A stretch of 64,000 nt of DNA from Chlorops oryzae (lineage: Eukaryota > Arthropoda > Insecta > Diptera > Chloropidae), in the NCBI GenBank assembly GCA_020466095.1, contig CM035807.1, positions 24,007,881 to 24,071,880 on the forward strand. The letters are read 5' to 3'. A program made the translations under genes and the position numbers. Under the pieces are notes generated by a model, which worked only from the letters and a program-made list of their open reading frames with translations, did not search any database and was not told the DNA's origin. The stretch's first letter is position 1. Every line of letters begins with the position of its first letter. Below, piece by piece: positions 12,716-23,327 of the stretch.

Positions 12716-13358
12716 AAGTTAGCTACGTCTACCTACATCGGCTCACTGCAAAAAAGTGAGTTCAGTTTTAGACATAAAATTCCCCAAATTTTTACAATAT
12801 TATGAAAAACTTACTAACGGAGTTATGCAAATTTGAACGCATTTTAGCGAAAAAAGCTATGGGCCTATGGGAGGTACCCCTAGGGTCTGACCGATTTGAA
12901 TCATTTTTTGCACACATCCATATTTTTGCATAGCCAACATTCTGACTGCAATTCGTAAAAATCGGTTTACTTTTAGAGGTAGCTACCATACAAAGCTATA
13001 GCTATGGGTCTATGGGAGGTACCTCCAGGGGTTGACCAATTTTGACAATGTTTTTGTCTTTTTCTTAGTTACATTCATAAAACCAGGTGTGCCAATTTTT
13101 ACTTTCATATTGGACAACTCTTTCTACTTTTTTCCAAGAAATGTATGAGACTTCCCCACTGTGCGGCGTTTATCAATTTTCCTGAATTTCCCTTTAATTT
13201 TACTTAACATCAATTGTTAAAAACTTATTAAGTTCAGTTCATTCTTCCGCCGATAATATTCGCAATTTTTGCGCAACATTTTGCGAATGCAAATGTCAAA
13301 AAATAGACGAATATTCGCAAATGCGAATACGAGTATTCGTTGCAACACTATCATGCAT

Positions 13359-14400
13359 AGAATGACTAGAGAGAGTGCCTTGGAGAAGTCATCAAATTAT
13401 GAAACTTAAATCAAATTTTAACTATAATTATTTGATATTCATTATTTTTGATTTTTTCGCATAATTTTAGTCAAAATTTTGAATTTCAAAAGCGATTTGT
13501 CTGACAATTTGAGTGACTTGTTCAATTGCTTCCGCAAAACATTTCGAATGGAAAAACTCTTTTCGGAGTACACACAAGCTTTGAGATTAATGCAGTCAAC
13601 ACTTTGAGCCCTGTCGGAAACTTATTCAGATGTTGGGGTATTTTGCGTTTGGTCACCCAAGTGTAACGTTAAAATTCCTCAAGGTGGAGCAAACAGAATA
13701 ATCAGCAGTACAAGAAGTTCCACCATAGCCATTACTGTCTGCCTGCTGGTCTGTCCATCTTTTCGCAGGCCGTGCTCTAGGCATCATAAAACTCACAACT
13801 TCAAATCCTATAGAATAACACTTAAAACAGAAAATTTCCAGCAATAGAAATAGCACTGAAATTCTCTGTCAATATCTTAGTTAAATTTCCGTATGTTTTG
13901 TTTGCTTCAAACAAGCAAAGACTTATCATGAGCATATGAAATTATTGATAGCTAGTCCCATCAAACGAATTATGAACACATTATTTCCCCTTTGACCAAT
14001 AATGTGCGATAATTATTTAGAAGATTTATCTCCAAAGTATCTTCAGCACAAATGAAGGTGATTGAGTAAGTAACCACGTTTTACAGGTTCGATCCGGCGG
14101 CAGCTGTTATAGTTCGAGACCTCTCGAGACCTTCAATTACAAGTTCAAGACAAGCTAATGTCATTGACTTTATTTAGCCTACATTAAAATCTCACAGTCG
14201 ATTGCCTACGTTTACGAGTACTTATAAGTTAAAACGATCATTCAATTAAGCTGAAGGGAGCTTGATCAAATATTTGAAATACATTCCGTGATTGCATTTT
14301 AGTGTGAAGGGAAACACGGGAAATGATCTCACTACACCCAAAATAAGAAATAAAAACAAAAACAAAATATTGGTCATGAAAAGGTTGCCAATTATTGAAA
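13359..14400. other. Intergenic, no recognised gene
   Basis: No gene recognised. A 17-codon leader-like frame starting with ATG at 13732 on the minus strand is hydrophobic, but it stops at once and has no promoter. Confidence 0.45.
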
Positions 14401-14416
14401 TGTGCTTCGCTGAAAA

Positions 14417-14428
14417 TGCGCATGCGCG
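14417..14428. promoter_or_regulatory. NRF-1 / Ewg-type site (TGCGCATGCGCG)
   Basis: This perfect match to the YGCGCAYGCGCR consensus bound by the NRF-1 family (erect wing in flies) lies about 0.5 kb upstream of the predicted start of the Gly-rich gene at 15003. A second match lies upstream of the Gly-rich gene at 23328. Function is inferred from the motif only. Confidence 0.4.
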
Positions 14429-14910
14429 GCCCCCCTTCTGCAGAGAAGCGTCCATAATTGATAACTTGATGCTTGATGCTGTCGGTCCGGATATGCTAAA
14501 AGGCAATGCCAAACATAACCGGCATCGCTTCATCGATTCTACCGACAGTTCACATGTTTAGACAGGTTTAGGAGATTTTTTGCGACGAAAACGTTTTTTT
14601 TTTTTTTCTTTTCTTTTAATTGGCCGATGCTACAAGAAGCGTGTGCCTTAGATAGTTTCTGTTTGATTTGCATAATAAAACTCTTCACGTTGAATCGTCG
14701 CTGGTGCCAAGTAAGAATTCTCATAATCAATGGCAAATTAGTTTGCATATCATCTTTTAATGGCTTTTGTTTTGTGTTCGCCTTCTCTTTCTAACACCTC
14801 ATATCTGGCCGGCGGCTCGTTCGTCGGTTCGAAAACAGGTGGCATCACAGCAGCATTGATTCTATTGATTCTAGTCGTCGAGGGTCTTTGGTGGGTCCGA
14901 AATTTTCGTC

Positions 14911-14949
14911 TATAAATTTGCTCGACTTCGCTTCGGACTCAATTAGTTC
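14911..14949 (+). promoter_or_regulatory. Core promoter of the Gly-rich gene at 15003 (TATA + initiator)
   Basis: TATAAAT is at 14911-14917. An initiator-like TTAGTTC has its A at 14945, which is 34 bases from the first T of the TATA box; CTCAATT at 14938 is an alternative initiator. The predicted 5' UTR is about 58 bases. Confidence 0.7.
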
Positions 14950-15002
14950 TTGCTTATTTTCATTGGAGACAGTTCGGCGTCGGACACAGTTTTTTATTTG
15001 CG

Positions 15003-15515
15003 ATGAGACCTTTCGTTCTTGCCTTGGTCGTTTTGGCCGCCCTTGTGACTGGTGGATCTGCGTCGTTTGGGTCTTTACTGGGAGGAGGTGGCGGCGGTGG
15101 TGGCGGCGGCGGCGGCGGCGGACTGCTTAGTCTCCTTAGTGGTAAACTTGGCGGCGGAAGCGGTGGCGGTGGAGGAGGAGGAGGTGGTGGCGGCCACGGT
15201 GGCGGTTGGTCAGGCGGCGGAGGTGGACACTCCGGTGGTCATGGAGGCGGATACTCTGGGGGACATGGAGGCGGACACTCTGGTGGTGGTGGAGGTGGAC
15301 AAGTCATCGTTCTTGTCACTGAAGGCGGCGGTGGTGGTGGTGGATATGGCGGCGGTCATGGTGGTGGATATGGCGGCGGTCATGGTGGGTATGACGGCGG
15401 ATATGGCGGTGGTAATGGCGGCGGATGGTCTGGCGGAAACTCCGGTGGATGGTCTGGAGGTAACTCCGGTGGATGGTCTGGCGGTAACTCCGGTGGATGG
15501 TCCGGTTGGGACTAA
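15003..15515 (+). CDS. Secreted glycine-rich protein (cuticle/structural type)
   Basis: This encodes a 170-residue precursor. Residues 1-20 are a clear signal peptide ending in a Gly-Ser-Ala type cleavage site. A 14-residue Gly run covers 27-40, followed by LLSLLSGKL and a long Gly block broken by His, Ser, Tyr and Trp. QVIVLVTE at about 100-107 is a Gly-poor beta-strand-like segment; Gly-Tyr-His repeats follow. The C terminus is four copies of a GGWSGGNS-like unit. The composition is that of fly cuticular or eggshell structural proteins; tissue and partner are not visible. The ATG at 15003 is the first one after the predicted start site, directly at the signal peptide. An AATAAA signal is at 15665-15670. 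Single exon. GGN codons are used in long runs, so slippage and length variation are likely. Confidence 0.87.
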   Translation: MRPFVLALVVLAALVTGGSASFGSLLGGGGGGGGGGGGGGLLSLLSGKLGGGSGGGGGGGGGGGHGGGWSGGGGGHSGGHGGGYSGGHGGGHSGGGGGGQVIVLVTEGGGGGGGYGGGHGGGYGGGHGGYDGGYGGGNGGGWSGGNSGGWSGGNSGGWSGGNSGGWSGWD

Positions 15516-15670
15516 TAGCCTAAATATACCTGCCAAATATTTAATTCACTGCCAGAAAAACCAAACCACAAAGCTCCCACACAAAGTTCAAATCAGAAAT
15601 ACTCGTTGTTAGGCTTAAGTGTTGTTAAGTAGTTACGAAAATATCCTCTTCTCCAAAAATTAACAATAAA

Positions 15671-16280
15671 GATCCTTTAAATTATTAAACTAAGATGTTT
15701 TAATGGTCGGTTTTGTTTTATGATTTCTGCCTGATTTCCAAATATTCAACATATGGAAACGGTTGAAACTATTTACAATGAAAACGGCATTTGGTTGAAC
15801 CAGTTTTATTCCACATGCTTGCACGTGTTGGATATTTGTAGGATATTTTCTTCCCTATTGGTAAGCAAGCATTACACGTACTCCTCAATTAATTCATTTC
15901 AAACTGTTTCGCCTAATGTGAATACCTATTAGCATAATCCTACAAGCTCCATTTTAATCAGCTCCAAACCAATCTCTTAAACTGTTTTTTTAACATTGAG
16001 CTGTCATTGACAAATAACTAATCAATCCTACTTTTAACTGCTCCACCAATAAACCCCTCCTGTGGTCAATTCGAGGTTTATTGTTCCATTTGTTTCAGTC
16101 GGTCCAATTTTTTAACTACACTTCTTCCAGACCACTTGTTTCCACTCAAAGTTTAGTCGATTGTAATACATAAGATACTCCACATTTTGCCTAGTCATAT
16201 TCCTAGACATTAACTCAGAATACTCCTTTGATAAAATGACCTCTTCATTACTGCAAGATGGTTACATCATTTCATTGTTT
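15671..16280. other. Intergenic, no recognised gene
   Basis: This is the 3' flank of the Gly-rich gene at 15003. I see no further gene or repeat in it. Confidence 0.5.
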
Positions 16281-16289
16281 AGATTCCAT

Positions 16290-17323
16290 CACAGAAAAAC
16301 TGGCTACGAAAAATTCCAATTAATGGTGATTGTTAAACTCGATTCATTGGCATTTTAATTGTACACATAAAAATTTCAAAACAAATCACCAATTTCGGCA
16401 AAATTTTGTAATATGAATTATTAAACAAAGTTTTGTTTGACTGATTTGTCATATCAATCACCAAAAGTATTCACACTTAACAAAACTTTGTTTGATTGTT
16501 TTGTTGTATCAATTAATGAAAATATTCACACTCAACAAACATTTTCAATAAAGGATTTGTTCTATCAACAACCAAAAGTATTCGCACTCAACAAATATAT
16601 TCATCAACGGTTTTGATATCAACAACCCAAAGTATTCGCATTCAACAAACATTTTCAATTAAGGATTTGTTCTATCAACAACCAAAAGTATTCATCCTCA
16701 ACAAAACCGTGATTGCTTGTTTTGTTATATCAATTAATGAAAGTATTAGTGCATATAAATATTTTTCTAAAGTTCTCATTAGCTTTATGCGGACGTACGT
16801 ACAAGAAGAGACAAAATACTCAAAAGCTGACATATGTTCAATAATCATGATGTTATAATTTATAATTATCGTCCGTAAACTGACTTTAGAGACTCCAATT
16901 TTTATTATGGAATATGTAGATGAGGCAGTTTTTCCTTTTTTATTTATTTAAATTTTTAGTTGATTTTTAATACCTTTGATTGTTGATATTACAAATCAAT
17001 AGTTGAAAATGTTTGTTGAATGCGAATACTTTTGGTTGTTGATACAACAAATTGTTAATTGAAAATGTTTGTTGAGTGCGAATACTTTTGGTTGTTGAAC
17101 AACAAATCGTTGATTGAAAATGTTTGTTGAATGCGAATACTTTTGGTTGTTGATACAACAAATCGTTGATTGAATATATTTGTTGAGTGTGAATACTTTC
17201 ATTAATTGTCCCAACCAAACGATTTGTTTAATATAACAAAAATGTGATAGGCTGAGTTTTAACAACGAAATTGTTATATTGATTAAAAAATTGGTTGTAT
17301 TTACGCACAAAAGTTTTTCTGTG
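16290..17323. mobile_element. Foldback-type element with tandemly repeated inverted arms
   Basis: The ends are CACAGAAAAACT at 16290 and its reverse complement ending at 17323; the flanks GATTCCA and GAATCCA nearly match. The left arm holds about five tandem units of 54-57 bp containing ATTCGCACTCAACAAAC, starting near 16469, 16523, 16580, 16634 and 16690. The right arm (16975-17210) holds about four units in the opposite orientation. Long inverted arms built from short tandem units are the defining layout of Drosophila Foldback elements. No transposase frame is visible. Confidence 0.7.
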
Positions 17324-17332
17324 CAGAATCCA

Positions 17333-18053
17333 ATCTAATAGCAGCATAAATGTTTTAATATTTTAAATAAATGCTTTAAGCACAAGAAACAAAGACGAGT
17401 GCCTAGTAAGCCATAAATCTCGGAAGAATTCGCTTGAAAGCTCATTAAAAAAAATTTCCTTAATTCGCACGCATGCGTGGCCGCCTCATTTTCTCGTTCT
17501 AGTTTTCGAAAAAAGCTTGTTTTACATCAACAACTAATTTCGAGACGACCTTGGGTGTTGGAATTTACGCTAAGCCTACTTAAAAGCGTCGAGAGAATTG
17601 ACGGGAAGACGTGGAATTGAAATGAAAATAAAAGTGGTTTTCGCTTATCTGGTTTTTATTTTATTTTTCGTTTTAAGAACTCATTACAACTTCCTCAGTC
17701 TTTCTCTCTTATTTGCTTGGAAGATAAAATCCTCATTTATAGTTAACGAAAATTTTGTCACAGTCGCTGAGGCATGCGTGACACGCACTTTCAGATGCGA
17801 TGGGTTATATTTATTTTCGAACCTCCATGTCGAACGATATGCTCATCCCAAACTCGTTGAGAAATCTTAATAGCACAGGGCAGACCTGGAGATTCCAAGA
17901 CAAGGAGGGAGTTTAGTTTTATGCACTACTCTCATTATGTTTACCTGACTGTTTTTAAGGAGAAGTGATATAATTATGACCCAGATGACAAAGGTTCGAA
18001 TTCGGAGATTTCATTCTCACACTTGTTGCAAATCGCATACGAAAAAATTCATC
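17333..18053. other. Intergenic, no recognised gene
   Basis: No gene can be supported. An open frame at 17621-17870 begins with a hydrophobic stretch, but it has no TATA-initiator pair and no recognisable domain. Confidence 0.45.
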
Positions 18054-18055
18054 TA

Positions 18056-18763
18056 CACCGAGAGAAAAACAACGCAAAATCGTAACGAAACATTGTTAAA
18101 TTGTCACTAAGCGTTCACGATTTTGACTTATTGTGGAAAAATGTGAAATCGTCACTATTCAATGTTGATTTTTTGTCATTTACCAATGTTAAATCGTCGT
18201 TGGGGCAATGCTAAAACTCGAAAATTCGTTAATCCATTCATTAAATCTAGTTTTCGAAGTTTTCAAATCAAATACACATTTAAGGGAATATCCCTTTTAT
18301 GTCTAAATTGCATAAAATTTTAATGTCTAAGCAATTGAAGGAGGTTCTTATGTATTATCCATGATACAAGAAAACAAGATCGCGCCACTTTAGTACCGAT
18401 ATTTTGAGGCTCTCTTTGAGAGCCGAAAATTGAGTTTGTGACATCACTGAGCGAGAATTGTTGTTGTTTCCCATGCTATTCAAAAAAGTAAAAAGCCGGT
18501 TTAACATGGGAAACAACAACAACGAATCGCACTTTTGAGTTTGTGACGTTTCCTCTCTCAAGTGGCGCTATCTTGTTTTCTTGTATCATGGTATTATCAA
18601 AACTATCAATGATTATCTTAGCGACTATCGATAGAACTTAAGATTGTGCAATGCTATTTCAACATCGATCCAGCTTTAAAATAACTTTGGAATTTTCAAC
18701 ATTGCTCAATGTATTAGTGTGTACGACACACTACGATTTTGCATTGTCTTTTTTCTCTCGGTG
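18056..18763. mobile_element. TA-flanked MITE with CACCGAGAGAAAAA ends
   Basis: The ends are inverted copies: CACCGAGAGAAAAA from 18056, and the same motif read from 18763. The inverted similarity continues for about 30 bases into ACGCAAAATCGTA / ATGCAAAATCGTA. A TA dinucleotide flanks each end (18054-18055 and 18764-18765). The interior carries repeated AATGTTRAATCGTC-like motifs. There is no coding capacity. It has been split by a second MITE at 18360-18590, so its own length is about 470 bp. Confidence 0.7.
18360..18590. mobile_element. hAT-type MITE nested inside another MITE
   Basis: The inverted ends are CATGATACAAGAAAACAAG at 18360 and its reverse complement ending at 18590; similarity continues into a GGCGC / GCGCC motif. 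The flanking 8 bases are identical on both sides: GTATTATC at 18352-18359 and 18591-18598. A perfect 8-base duplication is diagnostic for the hAT superfamily. The interior is itself partly palindromic, with GGGAAACAACAACAA and its complement facing each other. Confidence 0.85.
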
Positions 18764-18813
18764 TAGGAACAAAGCAGCTCCGCTATAGATTGACGATCGT
18801 TTTGCGTTACTAT

Positions 18814-18919
18814 CACAGAAAAACTGGGAACGAAATATTCCAATTAATGGCGATTTTTAAACTCGATTCATAGGCTGAGGCGATTGATAGGATGAGTTTT
18901 ATTATAAATTCCTGTGTAT
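18814..18919. mobile_element. Deletion derivative of the foldback-type element
   Basis: The 62 bases from CACAGAAAAACTGGGAACG at 18814 match the left end of the element at 16290 with few differences. The next stretch resembles that element's right end (GATAGGATGAGTTTTA, compare 17247-17262) and stops at CCTGTG near 18917. The tandem arms are missing, so this is a short internally deleted copy. Confidence 0.55.
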
Positions 18920-18924
18920 AGATA

Positions 18925-21235
18925 ACTAAAAGTTTTACTTAGGGTCTCTCTCCAGTTTTGTCAGAAAAAGCATCAATAGAAGGGCAAAAAATGTTTCCTT
19001 CTAATTTGTCAAATTGGACACCTTTTGGGTCCTTCAATTATTGTCATTAAGGTAACTTAATCATTTGTCTACTTAAGCCCATGGCTTTCTGTGGCTATGA
19101 TAGGTACCTCAAAACGATTCATCCTCATCCGAATTTATTACATCATTTTACAGCAAAGCTTTATTATGATCCGCAACCATTCAAGGTTTTTTCACCAAAT
19201 TCATCAATAGCAGTAGCTCAACATGAAGCACCCACCTCCCATTCCGGACTCGATGTTTTATTTGCTTCCAAAAAAAAAAAAAAATTGTATTTAAATGAGA
19301 AAACTAATTTCCTGCTGAATTCTCTCGGCAAGCCTTTTAAGAGTTCGCAAAGCACACACACACACACACACACGTCAATGTAATTAACCCATTTAAGTCA
19401 ATTTAATTTGGTAAAAACATTTCAAATTGGCTATCAAATGAAACGAAATCGAAGAGATATTTTCAATTCAACACAAAATGAGCATCGATATTCAAGAAAT
19501 TGGAGTCTTGATTGGAATTGAGCTGCAGAGCTTTGCACAATCGTGTTGACGCTTAAAATTAAGATTAAATCTGTCAGCTTAAGCATCGCTCGCTGTTGGC
19601 CAATACCTACCTACTATTCGGAAAGAACACTCGTCGCGATGGAGTATGGAAAATAGTGTAAAAATCTCTGCTCACCTTTGTTGGTGACTCGACACGGCGA
19701 CTTGGTGAGACTTTTGCATAAGTCAAACTCAAAAACGAAAAACAAAAAAATTAATAATAATAAATAATTTTTTTGGAATTGCGAAATTTTTCACAGCGGT
19801 CGCTAAAAATATCACAAGCAGTCAACGCCCACAAAATATGATGTTTGCGACTTAGTCAGAGGCTGGACGAAAAATAATAAAAATTGAAGAAAAAAAAAAG
19901 AAAATAGTCGACATTTCAATTTTCGTATTTTCAGATCACGCATAAACGCCTACCACGAGCTTGAACCTTAAGGGTTAAATCACAATTAGCGGCCCTGAGC
20001 ATTTTCTGAACAATTTAATTTTTTTGAAATTTTCGCCACAAATAAAAGCCACAAGATATCGAAAAATGTATAGCATTAAACGACCGCAGAGACTCAAAGA
20101 GCGAATCGAACAAAGAACACCATAGCGGAAAGGAACGAGAAGCCAAAAATATATATTCAAGAAAAAAGGAAAAATTTGCTGCAGAGAAATAGAATTAATT
20201 CTTGTGGTTTATATTTTTATTCAAAATAAAAAAAATTAAAATATAAAGAAAAAATATAAAAATTTAATGTTTTTAATTCTTTTTATTATTGAAAGTCTTG
20301 TCTTGCTTTTTTACGCAGCTCAACTTGCTAGAATCATGGATAATCATTCCCCCGCATAGCAGCGTCACTTCACGGATCTTAACGCTATTTTTGAATATTT
20401 TTTTTTTATTTTTTATTTATTTTTTTATTTATTATTTATTTATTATTTTGAATGCATTCATAAAGACAGACATTAACAATGATTCTCGCAAATGGGCCGA
20501 CATTCTTGGTCATCGGAAGATTAATCGTCGAAATTGCGGACTAGCTTAATTGTTAAGCGCTACTCATAACAGAGAAGTAAGCAAATTTAAAATGACTGCA
20601 GTGCGATGAGAAACCTTATGGCCGTAATTAAAATTAACGTACTCATCGTGTTGACCTAGTCACAAAACACATTCATGCGTTGTTAAGGATTTTTGTTTTT
20701 TGTTTTTTGTTTTTTGACATGGTATAGAAAAGACGTCATAAGACGTTGAATTAAACAAAAGAAGGTAGTTCACACAAAAGGCTTTAATGTTGATCAAATT
20801 AAACTATAGCAGAGAGAATAAATCCGTGAATCCGATAAAGAAAACCAAGAAAACTTTTCAATGGCAATGATTTTCAGATCCATCCGGAAGATAGAAACGA
20901 AAAAAGAAGAGGTTAATAATATATAGAAATGTACACAGCGACTGTGATGACATTCCTTGTGGATTTCAAACCGATTAATCGAACATTTCAATACTACTTA
21001 GTGATGGCAAAGTTAAAGATCATTTCGATATGTTAATTTAACCCTTTAATTCATATAGAACAAATTTGTCCCAACAAAGTTTTACCGATCTATAGGAACG
21101 CTATATAAACCTGCATTAAATCGTTAAAGTAATATTGGAATAAATTTTGTCGCTTAGGCGTGAAAGAGTTAAGACTCATTTGCAATTTTTAAAGCAATCT
21201 TCTTTTCCACCAAATAATTATTTTTAATTTCGTAG
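18925..21235. other. Intergenic, no recognised gene
   Basis: AT-rich DNA with an (AC)n run near 19355-19375 and a low-complexity TTTATT-type tract at 20395-20455. I see no supported gene. Confidence 0.5.
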
Positions 21236-21237
21236 GT

Positions 21238-21400
21238 AATGGCTCTGGGATAGAGTAGGGGATGCGCGCTATGCTCTCGATCCCAGGGTCCGAGGTTCGA
21301 TTCCCGACACAGGCGAAACGGAGTGTAATTTTCCAAGCCTAGCACTGGTTTTTCAAAAAATCGCATGTTAGGGGCACACTACAAAAAAAATAATACAAAC
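21238..21400 (+). mobile_element. tRNA-derived SINE (probable)
   Basis: The head carries an A-box-like TGGCTCTGGGA at 21240-21250 and a perfect B box GGTTCGATTCC at 21294-21304, spaced as in tRNA genes. A full cloverleaf does not form. A non-tRNA body and an A-rich tail (AAAAAAAATAATAC, near 21382) follow. This is the layout of an RNA polymerase III SINE. Confidence 0.55.
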
Positions 21401-22551
21401 ACAAGAAAACCTCTCCTGGTATTACAATAGGCCGATTAACGGCCTAAGTGGCAGCCACTTCAACCTACCTACACACCTAGGTATTTATAAAAACCAACCA
21501 AAAAAATTGTCACAACCAGGAGTCTCACTATATGTTTTTGGGGTCGCTGAATCCTTATTAAAGGTCCATGTAGCTCCAGTCTAGGGGAGTCTAGGTTTCC
21601 CCATTACCTCCAAAATAGGCTCTAGAACCCCGGTCGGACTTGATTTATTGAGATAATAACTAAATCTGGATCCACATATAAAAATTGTCAGATCCAGGGG
21701 TGGTCTAACTATACTTTTTATATGTTTTCGAGATCATAGGATCCGAATTTTAAGTGTAAAATAGCTTTCTCTAGTTTTTGCCAAACTCAAACGATCCTCA
21801 CGGAGTTTTTTGGGTTTCTTTTTTAATTGCGGCAGAACTTATAAAGGGAGAATAAATTCTGAACTTTTATAAATATAATAAAAAAAAAAAAAAATAAATA
21901 ATTCGAACTGCATCGAATGGAAATATCTTTTTAAATGAATTCCTCAACGCAAGCTTTACAAAAGCTTCACAAATTCTTTGAATAATGATGAAGAGGATAT
22001 TTTATTTCGGATTGATTGTAATTCGATTTATTATTTTAATTAAAATTCTCGTCAAATCAGCACCAAAAAAAAAAAAAAACTTAAAACAAATGATCAAAAC
22101 TATAAAACCTCATTAAACCACCGATCGATCTTTATGCAGTCAATCTAATCTAATCGTAAATTCTTCAAGCCATAGACCACCACAAAAAAAAAATCGATGC
22201 AAAAAAGTTCATTTCGCTTGAAAAATGCTCCTCAGAATCGGATCCAAAAATCGCTTTACAAAATTGGTTTATTGTCTATTCTGGAGGTCAATCCGTTGAT
22301 TAATTCGCTTGTTAAAGCTTTGGCCTAAGTGCTCTTCGAACATTAAAATAATGATGCGACCAATAGCACTTGCGGCAAGCAATTGCTTCTGATGCACTGC
22401 ACACAGCTCTCACGTAAGCATAATTAGCGTAGAACAGCGCAGAAGCATCGCTTAACAAATTACTCGTCAATAAATCTCAACAGCTCAACAACTCAATGTT
22501 GCAACGAGTTCTCCGGCTTGGCCGCAGCTCTCTGACACGCCGAGCTTTGGG
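21400..22551. other. Intergenic with two diverged direct repeats
   Basis: Stretches starting near 21505 and 21681 share the pattern AAAATTGTCA..CCAGG..TC.CTATA, about 176 bp apart; a weak relative lies near 11605. No gene is recognised. Confidence 0.45.
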
Positions 22552-22887
22552 TTGCTAATTTTTAAATTTTATTTACTAATTTTGTTGTTGTTGTTGTTGC
22601 TGTTGCTGGCAAGCAAGTGTAAAGCAGCGTTGTATTCCATTCGTTCTGCTCAATACAAAGTCCAGCCGAAGAGCGACTTGATGCGGAAAGTCGGTTTCGC
22701 GAATTTGTTTTTATTTTTTTTCATTATTTTTTTTTCAATTCAAACAAAAAATTTTCTGTTTTCAGATGTTTACAAATTCATGTAGAATCACTTTTCGGAG
22801 GCGTTGCTGTACAGAAGTCATATCGGCGGCAGCAGAAATTGCGTCAGCAAAGTGGCAAAGAAGAAAAAAAAATGGTTTAGACCAGAT

Positions 22888-23008
22888 GCTCTGGCAACAT
22901 GAGCTAACAAAACAATTGTTTGTGGCGCGGGACCAGAGCCGATTCAGAGGAATACAAGACAAACACAGCATGGAATCGAAAATCGTTGAAATCCATGTTG
23001 CCAGAGCA
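22888..23008. repeat. 15-bp inverted repeat upstream of the Gly-rich gene at 23328
   Basis: TGCTCTGGCAACATG at 22888-22902 and its exact reverse complement at 22994-23008 are separated by about 91 bases. They lie 190-310 bases upstream of the TATA box at 23198. Confidence 0.7.
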
Positions 23009-23041
23009 GTATTCGCTGTAAAAAAAAACAATCGTTTGGAC

Positions 23042-23053
23042 AGCGCATGCGCA
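23042..23053. promoter_or_regulatory. NRF-1 / Ewg-type site (AGCGCATGCGCA)
   Basis: The core GCGCATGCGC palindrome at 23043-23052 matches the NRF-1 family consensus. It lies about 145 bases upstream of the TATA box of the gene at 23328. This is a motif match only. Confidence 0.4.
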
Positions 23054-23197
23054 ACAATTTGGCAGCCCGAATAGAACTAAACGCGCCTAAACTCGGCTGT
23101 AATCAAATAAGAAGAAGGAGAGAGAAAAACAAAACCTCAAACGAACTTCGAACGAATGCACCAGATCAACAACAACGAAACGACGCGATGCGTTGGG

Positions 23198-23236
23198 TAT
23201 AAATATTTGGCGTAGAACCTTTTTCGGAGTTAGTTA
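23198..23236 (+). promoter_or_regulatory. Core promoter of the Gly-rich gene at 23328 (TATA + initiator)
   Basis: TATAAATA is at 23198-23205. An initiator-like GTTAGTTAC has its A at 23232, 34 bases from the first T of the TATA box. The predicted 5' UTR is about 96 bases. Confidence 0.7.
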
Positions 23237-23327
23237 CAACACTGAGTCCAAACGATCGGCTGAGTACTCTTATCGATCTTCGAGAAAATCTATCATAGGA
23301 CTAGGACTACTCGGTAAAAAAAAAAGG

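Larger units (their letters stand above)
9608..13350. mobile_element. hAT-like non-autonomous element, 3.7 kb, decayed
   Basis: The ends are inverted copies: TAGTGTTGCAACGAATA at 9608-9624 and its reverse complement ending at 13350. The 8-base flanks TTAAGCAT and TCATGCAT match at 6 of 8 positions, which fits an old 8-base hAT target duplication. Both ends carry subterminal runs of the ATTCGC / GCGAAT motif. No transposase frame is left; the longest open frame inside (10355-10681) lies in repeat sequence. The interior holds a large direct repeat (10186 and 12479) and a very AT-rich middle (11230-11950). Confidence 0.6.

Noticed and set aside
13676..13856. Minus-strand frames with hydrophobic starts (ATG at 13732 and a frame from 13856)
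   Set aside because: The first ends after 17 codons and the second has no promoter or family match. Both look like chance frames.
15052..15612. Long frames overlapping the Gly-rich genes in other phases, for example 15052-15612 and 23500-23907
   Set aside because: These are Ala/Val/Asp-rich shadow translations of GGN repeats, without signal peptides or promoters of their own.
17621..17870. Open frame with a hydrophobic N terminus, possible secreted protein
   Set aside because: It has no TATA-initiator pair, no domain, no clear cleavage site and no poly(A) signal in the right place. The hydrophobicity follows from T-rich DNA.
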